Assembly (NCBI GenBank): GCA_965601455.1
Contig: OZ271831.1
Coordinates: forward strand, 2,666,001 to 2,730,000
Reading direction: 5' to 3'
Source: JANQEU01 sp965601455
GTDB taxonomy: Bacteria > Bacteroidota > Bacteroidia > Cytophagales > Cyclobacteriaceae
Length of the DNA stretch: 64,000 bases
The number at the start of each line of letters is the position of its first letter. Positions within the stretch are counted from its first letter, which is position 1. A program made the translations under genes and the position numbers. Positions 55,838 to 63,236 of this stretch are shown here, piece after piece. The notes under the pieces were generated by a model. It was not told the DNA's origin and did no database searches. It worked only from the letters and a program-made list of their open reading frames with translations.

Positions 55838-56419
55838 ATGACAGCACTAGAATTAAACACCAAATACGTAGTCAAAGGAACGGCTTTTAGAAACATGAAG
55901 AAATTCACCGACGAAAAACTTGGTGAGGGGTACTTCCAAAATTTTATGAAAATCATAAATCCTGGTTTTCCAACAATAATCACCCCATCAGCGTGGTATC
56001 CAGCCTCGGATAGCTTGCAAATGTCAGTCCATGCAGCAAAAAAAATGGGCGTATCATTAGAAAGATACTGCCTCGATCAGAATGAATTCAACGTACGCGA
56101 GAATCTTAATGGAGTTTACAAATTCTTTCTGAAAGTGGGTGGACCTGAAAGGGTGTTAAAGTCAATTCCTCAAATGCTTAAGACCTACACCAACTCAGCA
56201 CTATTTGAAGTGATGAAAAACGAAACAGGACACTTCAAAGGAAGAGCGTATACCCCCAAAGAATTCGGGGAATGGAACTTCTATATGCTAAAAGGAGGCA
56301 TCTATGGGATCATGAACGCTCTAGAAAAATCAATTAAGGATTTTCAATTGCAAGACGAAAAAGAATATCAGAAAGACGGTGAGGAATGGGTTTCGATTGA
56401 GGTGGAATTTTCCTACTAG
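55838..56419 (+). CDS. MTALE-family array protein, copy 9
   Basis: 193 residues, MTALE start. 'VKGTAFRNMKKFTDEKLGEG', 'TPSAWYPASDSLQMSVHAAK', 'NLNGVYKFFLKVGGPERVLK' and 'LKGGIYGIMNALEKS' are present. Its core is the full 'VGGPERVL', so with copy 1 it is closest to the apparent consensus. Gap of 16 bp to copy 10. Function unknown. Confidence 0.8.
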   Translation: MTALELNTKYVVKGTAFRNMKKFTDEKLGEGYFQNFMKIINPGFPTIITPSAWYPASDSLQMSVHAAKKMGVSLERYCLDQNEFNVRENLNGVYKFFLKVGGPERVLKSIPQMLKTYTNSALFEVMKNETGHFKGRAYTPKEFGEWNFYMLKGGIYGIMNALEKSIKDFQLQDEKEYQKDGEEWVSIEVEFSY

Positions 56420-56435
56420 TATTAAATAAAAACAC

Positions 56436-57035
56436 ATGCTATTAGATATCAACTCCATAAGCTCCAAATACCGTATTAAAGGACTTATGCTTAAACAAGC
56501 CAGAACTTATTCCAAGGATAAGTCAAACATTCCTGAACATGATGGCTTTATTTCCATACTTCAATGGTATGATTTTAAGTGTTTGATCGATCTCAAAACG
56601 GAACTTACAGATAAATCCGGGAAGTGTTTTACCCAGGTTACAAGTGAACTTGCAAGAAAATCAAGTGAGAATGACCATAAGTATCGTGTAGTCCACAGGA
56701 TGGGTGGAACGATGAAAGTTCTAAGAAAAATCTCATCGACAGAATCAGAAAAAACCAACTTCATGAAAGTCAATGTCATCAAAAATGAACCAGGACATTT
56801 TGAATTCACACACGACTTCCCCGAGAATCTATCAGTATGGGCGATTTACTACCTATCAGGAACAGTTCAAGGTGTGCTTGATCTTTCAGGAGTCGAGTTA
56901 ACCAACTATCTTATCACAAGTAGGTCGGATTATCAAAAGGACACCGAGATATATACAAGATCGCACGTTCTTGTACAATACCGTCAAGTCATGGATTCGA
57001 CTAAAGAAAAAGGAAGCCACCTGTACAAAGTATAA
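56436..57035 (+). CDS. Divergent array protein, copy 10 (subtype without MTALE)
   Basis: 199 residues, start MLLDINSISSKYRIKGLMLK. 'RIKGLMLKQARTYS' and 'LQWYDFKCLID' replace the usual 'SSWY' block, and 'EYRVVHRMGG'-type sequence ('NDHKYRVVHRMGGTMKVLRK') replaces 'DLNGVYRFF'. The C-terminal motif is 'LSGTVQGVLDLSGVE'. It is the intact partner of the broken copy 12, near-identical to it over 56592-56989. Function unknown. Confidence 0.75.
   Translation: MLLDINSISSKYRIKGLMLKQARTYSKDKSNIPEHDGFISILQWYDFKCLIDLKTELTDKSGKCFTQVTSELARKSSENDHKYRVVHRMGGTMKVLRKISSTESEKTNFMKVNVIKNEPGHFEFTHDFPENLSVWAIYYLSGTVQGVLDLSGVELTNYLITSRSDYQKDTEIYTRSHVLVQYRQVMDSTKEKGSHLYKV
56592..56989 (+). repeat. Near-identical tract shared with 57840-58237 (partner A)
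   Basis: Reading both lines base by base I find 5 differences in 398 positions and no gaps (offset 1248), about 98.7% identity. The preceding 156 bases of the two genes differ at about 36 positions (about 77% identity). The abrupt change marks a gene-conversion boundary within copy 10. Confidence 0.85.
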
Positions 57036-57055
57036 GAAAATAAACCACGATCAAA

Positions 57056-57634
57056 ATGACAGCACTTGATGTAAAAAGCAAAATAAAATTTAAGGGAGTT
57101 GTATTCATTGGATTGAAGGCTTATGTTGAAAGCAGATTTGAACCTGTCTACTGGAATGAGTTGGTTGAAAAATCTGGTTTTCCTACGAGCAAACCGCTGG
57201 CGTCAAGTTGGTTTGAGGGTAAACTATATCCACAGATGCTTGAATTCATTAGCAATGACATCAACCAGAGTTTCAAACAAACAGTTATAGATGTTGCTAA
57301 ATTTAGTGTGGAGCATGATCTAAATGGGATTTACCGGTTTCTGATGAAGGTATCCGGGCTCACTTCTGCACTAACCAAATTACCAAGATTGTCGAACTCA
57401 TATTGTACCGCTTCTCCAATGAGTGTGGCATTGAACGAAAAGGGAAGTTATCAAATCCGTATCCAGACGGTTGAAGAGTACTACGATTTTGTTTCCTGGT
57501 GCGCCGAAGGAGCCATAAAAGCGATAATTGGGCAGTTTAAAAATGAGCTAACCGAATTTGAACCTATTTCAAAAGATTCTGAAGTCATTAACGGGCAGTT
57601 AATATCGACAGGTGTTTTTCAAGCCTCTTATTAA
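57056..57634 (+). CDS. MTALE-family array protein, copy 11
   Basis: 192 residues, MTALD start. 'FKGVVFIGLKAYV', 'LASSWFEGKLYPQMLEFISN' (Trp-Phe instead of Trp-Tyr), 'DLNGIYRFLMKVSGLTSALT' and 'AEGAIKAIIGQFKNE' are present. It groups with copies 6 and 7 by its 'KVSG/KVAG' core. It is 20 bp from copy 10, with the junction sequence repeated at copies 12-13. Gap of 49 bp to copy 12, the longest in the array. Function unknown. Confidence 0.8.
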   Translation: MTALDVKSKIKFKGVVFIGLKAYVESRFEPVYWNELVEKSGFPTSKPLASSWFEGKLYPQMLEFISNDINQSFKQTVIDVAKFSVEHDLNGIYRFLMKVSGLTSALTKLPRLSNSYCTASPMSVALNEKGSYQIRIQTVEEYYDFVSWCAEGAIKAIIGQFKNELTEFEPISKDSEVINGQLISTGVFQASY

Positions 57635-57644
57635 AGCTACTTCT

Positions 57645-58277
57645 ATGCATAAGATTGAACTGTCAACTAATTACCTGATTAAAATGATAATAGATATCAA
57701 CTCCATCAGCCCTAAGTATCGCATTAAAGGATTCATGCTCAAACAAGCAAGAACTTACTCCATGGAGAGTTCAAGTATTCCCGCTCAAAAAGGTTTTATT
57801 TCTACACTCCAGTGATATGATTTCAAATACTTGATCGACCTCAAAACGGAACTTACAGATAAATCCGGGAAATGTTTTACCCAGGTTACAAGTGAACTTG
57901 CAAGAAAATCAAGTGAGAATGACCATAAGTATCGTGTAGTCCACAGGATGGGTGGAACGATGAAAGTTCTAAGAAAAATCTCATCGACAGAATCAGAAAA
58001 AACCAACTTCATGAAAGTCAATGTCATCAAAAATGAACCAGGACATTTTGAATTCACACACGACTTCCCTGAGAACCTATCAGTATGGGCGATTTACTAC
58101 CTATCAGGAACAGTTCAAGGTGTGCTTGATCTTTCCGGGGTCGAGTTAACCAACTATCTTATCACAAGTAGGTCGGATTATCAAAAGGACACCGAGATAT
58201 ATACAAGATCGCACGTTCTTGTACAATACCGTCAAGTTATAGATTCGACTGGAGTAAAAGGAAGCCGCACGCTGTAA
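57645..58277 (+). pseudogene. Broken array gene, copy 12 (copy-10-like with an internal stop)
   Basis: The frame starts at ATG 57684 (MIIDINSISPKYRIKGFMLK), with an in-frame leader from ATG 57645 (MHKIELSTNYLIK). It is interrupted by TGA at 57813-57815, where copy 10 has TGG (Trp). Reading then stays open in the same frame to 58277. Downstream translation could restart at TTG 57831, giving 148 residues without the N-terminal third. Because the 3' part is still almost identical to copy 10, the mutation looks recent. Readthrough is possible but has no special support. Confidence 0.8.
57840..58237 (+). repeat. Near-identical tract shared with 56592-56989 (partner B)
   Basis: The counterpart in copy 12, with 5 differences in 398 bases against copy 10. 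The tract lies just downstream of the premature stop. Beyond it, the post-stop junction 'AAGAAAATAAACCA' followed by 'ATCAAAATGACAGCAC' also recurs, once before copy 11 and once before copy 13, suggesting the duplicated unit was originally a two-gene pair. Confidence 0.85.
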
Positions 58278-58306
58278 GAATTTCAAGAAAATAAACCATA
58301 ATCAAA

Positions 58307-58879
58307 ATGACAGCACAGGACGTAAATAGAAAATTCTTGATTAAGGGAACAGCCGTTTTGAACCAGAAAAAATATCTTGAATCCATCGAGCCAGGCCTTT
58401 TTGCCAGACTATCATCTAGGTTAGATTTTGGTCCGAAAGGGCTGATTCTTGCTTCCTCATGGTACCCCGCAGAAAAAGCCTATGAACTTCAGGAAGCTGC
58501 GGCGGAAGAACTTGGAATGACTTCGAAGGAAATAGCAATTGCTATTGCAAGGTATTCGGTTAAAGTGGATCTAAATGGTGTTTATCGATTTTTTATGAAA
58601 ATTGGAGGACCAGAAATGGTCTTCAAAAATCTACCTAAACTGGGAAAGACATATGCCAATTATTTCGTTGTAGAATTATTAGTCAACAAAAAAAATCATT
58701 TGCAAATTCAGATTACTGCTGATCCATCATTTCTAGATCGAGCAACTTGGAGTGTAGAAGGAGCTGTGCTTGCTATTCTAAAAGTATGTGGAAAATCATC
58801 ACCTACTTCATTCAAAAACAATATTATTGTAAATAACGTAAATAATCATATGTCAAATATTATAGAAATAGACTATTAG
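58307..58879 (+). CDS. MTALE-family array protein, copy 13 (last)
   Basis: 190 residues, MTAQD start. 'IKGTAVLNQKKYL', 'LASSWYPAEKAYELQEAAAE', 'DLNGVYRFFMKIGGPEMVFK' and 'VEGAVLAILKVCGKS' are present. The C-terminal ~25 residues are unusually Asn-rich ('NNIIVNNVNNHMSN') and AT-rich in DNA, unlike other copies, but end in the usual '-IDY'. It is the last member, 87 bp before the next gene. Function unknown. Confidence 0.8.
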   Translation: MTAQDVNRKFLIKGTAVLNQKKYLESIEPGLFARLSSRLDFGPKGLILASSWYPAEKAYELQEAAAEELGMTSKEIAIAIARYSVKVDLNGVYRFFMKIGGPEMVFKNLPKLGKTYANYFVVELLVNKKNHLQIQITADPSFLDRATWSVEGAVLAILKVCGKSSPTSFKNNIIVNNVNNHMSNIIEIDY

Positions 58880-58966
58880 TTTATTTTTGTATCCAAGAAC
58901 GTAGATTTTATATGAATAGAATCCAGCGTTCGCCGCTCACAAATTTGAATAAACAAGAACTTCACC

Positions 58967-59338
58967 ATGAAAACACTTTTCATTTGTGGACTTCTATGTT
59001 TGAGCGGGTATTCGGGTCAGGCGCAGGAAGTTCACACAATTACCGTCTCTATTAATCAGCCTGAAACATGTGAGTTGGTTCTCGGAGTAAATCTTCACAC
59101 GTCCGAAAGCCCCTTTCGGGTTTTCCCAATTCCAGCAAATCAGAAGTTTACAATCGAATCAGAAAGCACCCTTGATGAAATTCTGTTGCTAGATCTAAAA
59201 GGTTCAGAGCTCCTTCGACTGTATCCCAGGTCATCACGCCAGGAAATTCCGGTATCAAACCTTCCAGCGGGTGTTTATATCCTAAGGTTAAGATCAGATA
59301 GTAAGTTTCACCAATATCAAATCATCGTGGAACAATGA
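58967..59338 (+). CDS. Small secreted protein made mostly of a T9SS sorting domain
   Basis: 123 residues: a signal peptide ('FICGLLCLSGYSGQAQ'), about 25 residues of linker with one Cys, then a type A T9SS C-terminal sorting domain: 'FRVFPIPANQKFTIESESTL', 'ILLLDLKGSELLRLYP', 'IPVSNLPAGVYILRLRSDSK', ending 'YQIIVEQ'. There is almost no cargo. It overlaps the G8 gene by 4 bp (ATGA), so it is translated with it. A truncated cargo gene or a surface adaptor for the G8 protein are the alternatives. Confidence 0.75.
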   Translation: MKTLFICGLLCLSGYSGQAQEVHTITVSINQPETCELVLGVNLHTSESPFRVFPIPANQKFTIESESTLDEILLLDLKGSELLRLYPRSSRQEIPVSNLPAGVYILRLRSDSKFHQYQIIVEQ

Positions 59339-62283
59339 AAAGTAGAAAGAACATATTCGTTAGGTGGATATTGATATTTTCCATTGTAATCCCGCTACCT
59401 GGCCTTTGTCAACAATCACTGGAAATTCCACTTGGTGATCGACTAGAGTTATCTGCAGATGAGTACCGTGGAGAGATCTCTTGGCAGCAATCGTTTGATC
59501 TGAGTAATTGGGAAAACATTGAGAATTCCTCGTCCGCCAACCTGTCAGTTGACATACAACAAACTCCGGTTTACTTCAGAGCAAGAATAATCGAGGAGAA
59601 TTGCGATCCACATTTCTCAGAAATAATTACTGTTGATGAAGAGGTACCTCTGGAAGGTTTTTTATGGTCTCAGCCATCAACATGGGAAACCGGAGTAATT
59701 CCTCAAGCCGGCGAAGACGTGATTATTCCGGAAGGGCAAAGAGTCATTCTTGATATCAACACTCCAGATCTTAACGGTCTCACGATAAACGGCGTTTTGG
59801 AGTTTAATAATCAGGACCTTGAATTGACCGCGAACTGGATTTTGATCAATGGAAAACTTCAAATTGGCGTTCAGGATTCGCCTTTTACCAATAAAGCGAT
59901 TATCACCTTGAATGATACCGACCCTGAAAACAGCATTATGGATATGGGTACAAGAGGCATTATCGTAATGGGTGAGCTTTCCTTACATGGAGAGACACCT
60001 GATATTCTTTGGACAAAGCTGGATCAACACTCAGAACTGGGTTCCACCAACATTCAATTAGTTGAGTCTCCCGGTTGGGGTATCGGTCAGGAAATCGTAA
60101 TTGGACCAACTGATTTCTATGAATCCGGACAGGGAACATCAGTCACCCAAAAATTGACGATCAATTCCATAGAAAACAACAATTTGGGATTTTCACAGGG
60201 GCTCAATGCACATCGTTGGGGATTACTTCAATATGCCACACAGGATGGTATGAGTCTCGAGAATTCCAACCTTATCTCCCCTCCAATTGCGGATACAGAG
60301 AGTACTTCAACACCCTTGATTCTGGATGAGCGAGCTCCAGTTGGTCTTCTTAGCAGAAATATAGTTATACAAGCTCCTGATGATGAGGCATGGCAGAACC
60401 TGGGATTCGGTGCACACATCATGATCATGCATGGGGGTAGTGTACAGGTAGATGGAGTGGAAATCCGACGAGGTGGACAACGAGGTAGAATTAGAAGATA
60501 TCCCTTTCACTGGCACATGCTGAGTTATGAAGGTTCACAAACGTTGTCAGATGCAGCTGGTCAGTACATTGTTAATTCCTCCATTAATGAATCGAGGAAC
60601 CGAGGAATCGTAATTCATGGAACGAACGGAGTTGTCGTTCAAAACAACGTTGTATTTGATATAGAAGGACACGGCATCTTTACTGAGGACGCAGTTGAAA
60701 GACGAAATACCATTGACAACAATCTGGTCTTAAAGATTAGAAATCCACCAAATGGGACGGCATTAAAGGTGCACGAGGCAAATAACTTTGATAAAGGCTC
60801 TTCCGGATTCTGGCTCAGCAATCCAGATAATGTCGTAACCAATAACCATGTGGGAGATTGTATTGGATTTGGCTACTGGCTTGCATACCCGGCTCAACCA
60901 TGGGGATTGAGTTCTAGCGTACTCGGTGATAACGGGTTGCTCATGCAACCCAACAGAATTCGATTTGGCGTATTTGACAACAACACTACCCATTCGAACC
61001 GAAAAGACGGTATTATGCTGGACTTCGTTGAGATTGATAATGAAGGCAATACACGTGAAGCTCAATATGCCTCAACATCAGATGGCAATGAATTGGCCTT
61101 CCCTTATGACAACCTGGAACGATTTGCTCTATCCAGGTATAAAACTTGGAAGAACGGGGACAACGGAATTTGGGATCGTGGTGTATGGCCGGACAACTAT
61201 GAAGTTGTATCTGCCGACAACTGTGGAAGATTCTTTGCTGGCTCAGGAGCTAGTGGTGTGATTGAAAGAAGTCTTGTTGTAGGAACCAGCTTAAACCACA
61301 TTATGAATGGAACAGGGCGACCTGTAGAAGCCGATTTTTTTGGAGCCATCCAAACGAGCACACCGGTTGCTTTTGCAACCTACCACAGTACGTTCGACAT
61401 TAAAAACAATATAGTAATAAACTTTCCAGTTGCCGAAAATGAAAGAAGTGGTGCTTTTGCTTCTGAGGATTACTATGTTCGTCCAGTTGATAAAGGTCAT
61501 CAAAGAAACACAGGAAACCTATTGATTGATGCCCATCCTGGAGTGAAACTTCCGGCTTTTGCAGACTATTTCTCATTGTCCGGAGCTCTTTGGGATCCAA
61601 ATGGCATGTGGGGTCCAACAGAAAATTATTTTGTCTATGACACTCCATTTTTCACTCATGGTCAAACGGTCACTGTAGTGGAACCTGCGAGTGGAGCTGG
61701 AGGTGTATCAGTACCTGGCCCTTTTTATGGATTCAAAGACTTTGTTCTCTTCGGTATTGGTGACACATACCCTCAAAATCAACCATTCCGAGATTTATGG
61801 GGAATTCACGTCAGACGATTGGACCAGGATCTGAATGAAGTGGGTACCTGGACCGTTCGTCAAGCTGATTTTGGCTGGCCTTTTGATCACATGAAAGATT
61901 TTGCCGCCCATCGAGAAGGAATTTATGAGTTATCGTTTCCAGAAGAATCGAACAAACCTACTGATATACATATAACTGTTGAGAATATGCTTGAAGATAG
62001 TGATCAATTGGTTCTAGGGGTTTCTTTTGATAGCTCAGTGAATCCAACGGTCGGGTTATCTATTTATGGTAGATGGAATGGATATCAATCTGTATCAAGT
62101 TTAGAATCAGTGATTAACTCTGATGGGGAAACTTGGTGGCACGACAAAGAATCGGAAATTGTATGGGTGAAACTTAAGGGAGGACGATGGCAGTTTTGGA
62201 CCGACGATCCTAACCAGGCATCACCAACAAGTGATGAGCTACTGTACGAACCTTCTACCCTAAGAATACTCCCAGCTGAATAA
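59335..62283 (+). CDS. G8-domain, beta-helix protein (CEMIP/TMEM2-like)
   Basis: 982 residues with a signal peptide ('FSIVIPLPGLCQ'). Residues 30-98 look like an Ig/SWQ-type domain ('ISWQQSFDLSNWENIE'). The G8 domain starts near 111 ('WSQPSTWETGVIPQAGEDVI'). A right-handed beta-helix follows, with 'YPFHWHMLSYEG' (about 389), 'IHGTNGVVVQNNVVFDIEGH' and 'FTEDAVERRNTIDNN' (about 449), which closely resemble vertebrate CEMIP/TMEM2 hyaluronidase cores. A glycosaminoglycan-like polymer is a possible substrate. It has no T9SS tail of its own; the coupled upstream protein does. Confidence 0.82.
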   Translation: MKSRKNIFVRWILIFSIVIPLPGLCQQSLEIPLGDRLELSADEYRGEISWQQSFDLSNWENIENSSSANLSVDIQQTPVYFRARIIEENCDPHFSEIITVDEEVPLEGFLWSQPSTWETGVIPQAGEDVIIPEGQRVILDINTPDLNGLTINGVLEFNNQDLELTANWILINGKLQIGVQDSPFTNKAIITLNDTDPENSIMDMGTRGIIVMGELSLHGETPDILWTKLDQHSELGSTNIQLVESPGWGIGQEIVIGPTDFYESGQGTSVTQKLTINSIENNNLGFSQGLNAHRWGLLQYATQDGMSLENSNLISPPIADTESTSTPLILDERAPVGLLSRNIVIQAPDDEAWQNLGFGAHIMIMHGGSVQVDGVEIRRGGQRGRIRRYPFHWHMLSYEGSQTLSDAAGQYIVNSSINESRNRGIVIHGTNGVVVQNNVVFDIEGHGIFTEDAVERRNTIDNNLVLKIRNPPNGTALKVHEANNFDKGSSGFWLSNPDNVVTNNHVGDCIGFGYWLAYPAQPWGLSSSVLGDNGLLMQPNRIRFGVFDNNTTHSNRKDGIMLDFVEIDNEGNTREAQYASTSDGNELAFPYDNLERFALSRYKTWKNGDNGIWDRGVWPDNYEVVSADNCGRFFAGSGASGVIERSLVVGTSLNHIMNGTGRPVEADFFGAIQTSTPVAFATYHSTFDIKNNIVINFPVAENERSGAFASEDYYVRPVDKGHQRNTGNLLIDAHPGVKLPAFADYFSLSGALWDPNGMWGPTENYFVYDTPFFTHGQTVTVVEPASGAGGVSVPGPFYGFKDFVLFGIGDTYPQNQPFRDLWGIHVRRLDQDLNEVGTWTVRQADFGWPFDHMKDFAAHREGIYELSFPEESNKPTDIHITVENMLEDSDQLVLGVSFDSSVNPTVGLSIYGRWNGYQSVSSLESVINSDGETWWHDKESEIVWVKLKGGRWQFWTDDPNQASPTSDELLYEPSTLRILPAE

Positions 62284-62284
62284 G

Positions 62285-63136
62285 CTAGTCATTTGAAGCG
62301 ATTGCGTTGGATTGAAGAATCACCTTTCTGGTGTTATCCGGGACTTCGTATAAATCAAGAATGAGAGTCATAAACTCCAGCATACGATCAGACTTATAGA
62401 AAATCAATGCTTTATTTAGTGATATGAAAGCCGACTTCATATCATTCTTGTTGTATTGGTCGATAGCCACGTTGTAATAGTGTAACCCGACTAACTGATA
62501 GAGGTTCACATCGTTATAAGAGCGAGTACTGAATTGATAACCTGAATGATTCAGTTCACGGTATTCGTACTCTTCCAATCTTTTTTGAATTTCCTCCGGG
62601 TCATAAATAAACCCGTTGAATGGATCTGTAGATTCCAATAGATACTGTCTATCCTCTGTATCTACGATCAGATAAATATGGTACGTATTCTCAACGATTC
62701 GATACGAATAACCTAAATGATCCAGGGCTAGCGCGTATAGAGCTGTTCCCGTTAAGCAGTTGTATTTTCCTTCTTCAAAAACCTGTGAAAAACTGCTAAA
62801 TGATTCATATTTCTTTAAATACCTGGCATGACCACGATAGAACAAATGACGTAACATACGGTAATCCGATTTCGTCCTGGATTTCTTATTTAATAATTCG
62901 TCCATGAAATCCATCATCAGCATCTTATTTCCATTCGTTTCCTGACCCTCTCCAACCAGCACTAAATAATCCACTGGTTGTAAAGCTTCTTGAGAAATAT
63001 ACTGATTGATTGCTGACCTTTCCTGCCTCTCTTTGTCATTGGACTGAGCACTGTCATCTGATATAGATACACCTACAGCACCTGGGGAAAAAGCCAAAAG
63101 AAAAACAAAAGAAATACTTATCAAATCTGCCCGCAT
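62285..63136 (-). CDS. Exported transglutaminase-like (SirB1-type) protein
   Basis: 283 residues with a signal peptide ('ISFVFLLAFSPGAVG'). The Cys-His-Asp triad fits: Cys127 in 'KYNCLTGTALYALA', His153 in 'ENTYHIYLIV' and Asp171 in 'LLESTDPFNG'. The C-terminal part is helical, TPR-like ('YYNVAIDQYNKNDMKSAFIS'). The family includes proteases and amidases as well as transglutaminases, and SirB1-like proteins of unknown role. It converges on the G8 gene with a 1-bp gap, so no terminator separates them. Likely periplasmic. Confidence 0.7.
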   Translation of the reverse strand: MRADLISISFVFLLAFSPGAVGVSISDDSAQSNDKERQERSAINQYISQEALQPVDYLVLVGEGQETNGNKMLMMDFMDELLNKKSRTKSDYRMLRHLFYRGHARYLKKYESFSSFSQVFEEGKYNCLTGTALYALALDHLGYSYRIVENTYHIYLIVDTEDRQYLLESTDPFNGFIYDPEEIQKRLEEYEYRELNHSGYQFSTRSYNDVNLYQLVGLHYYNVAIDQYNKNDMKSAFISLNKALIFYKSDRMLEFMTLILDLYEVPDNTRKVILQSNAIASND

Positions 63137-63142
63137 AACCTC

Positions 63143-63157
63143 TCAAACAATGTTTGA
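63143..63157. promoter_or_regulatory. Palindrome TCAAACA-A-TGTTTGA in the 5' region of the transglutaminase-like gene
   Basis: Perfect 7-bp arms around one base, only 6 bp upstream of the start codon at 63136; a related 'AATGTTTG' recurs near 63204. Possible operator or translation-control hairpin, not supported beyond the symmetry. Confidence 0.25.
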
Positions 63158-63236
63158 TAACACTAAGTTAACAATTACGTAACATAAAAACGAGTTAACG
63201 GCAATGTTTGTTTGACTTATACAGTAAAAAATTAGA

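Larger units (their letters stand above)
51073..58879 (+). repeat. Tandem array of thirteen paralogous genes (MTALE family)
   Basis: Thirteen genes of 190-201 codons lie head to tail on the + strand with gaps of 2-4, 16-29 or at most 49 bp (copies 11-12). The proteins are homologous but diverged: shared pieces are 'KGTAFxNLKxF', 'LPSSWYPA', 'DLNGVYRFFMKVGGPERVL' and 'EGGIRGILKVCG'. No signal peptides or membrane helices occur. Copies 10 and 12 form a separate subtype. No promoter is visible between members, so it is probably one long transcript with copy 0 and the barrel gene. It resembles DUF2378 by eye. Confidence 0.85.

Noticed and set aside
57813..57815. TGA in copy 12 as a selenocysteine or programmed-readthrough codon
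   Set aside because: Copy 10 has TGG (Trp) there, no stem-loop is seen just downstream, and a simple G-to-A change explains it.
51073..58879. The array as a CRISPR or DNA-repeat array
   Set aside because: Units are about 580-600 bp coding genes with low DNA identity, not short direct repeats with spacers.
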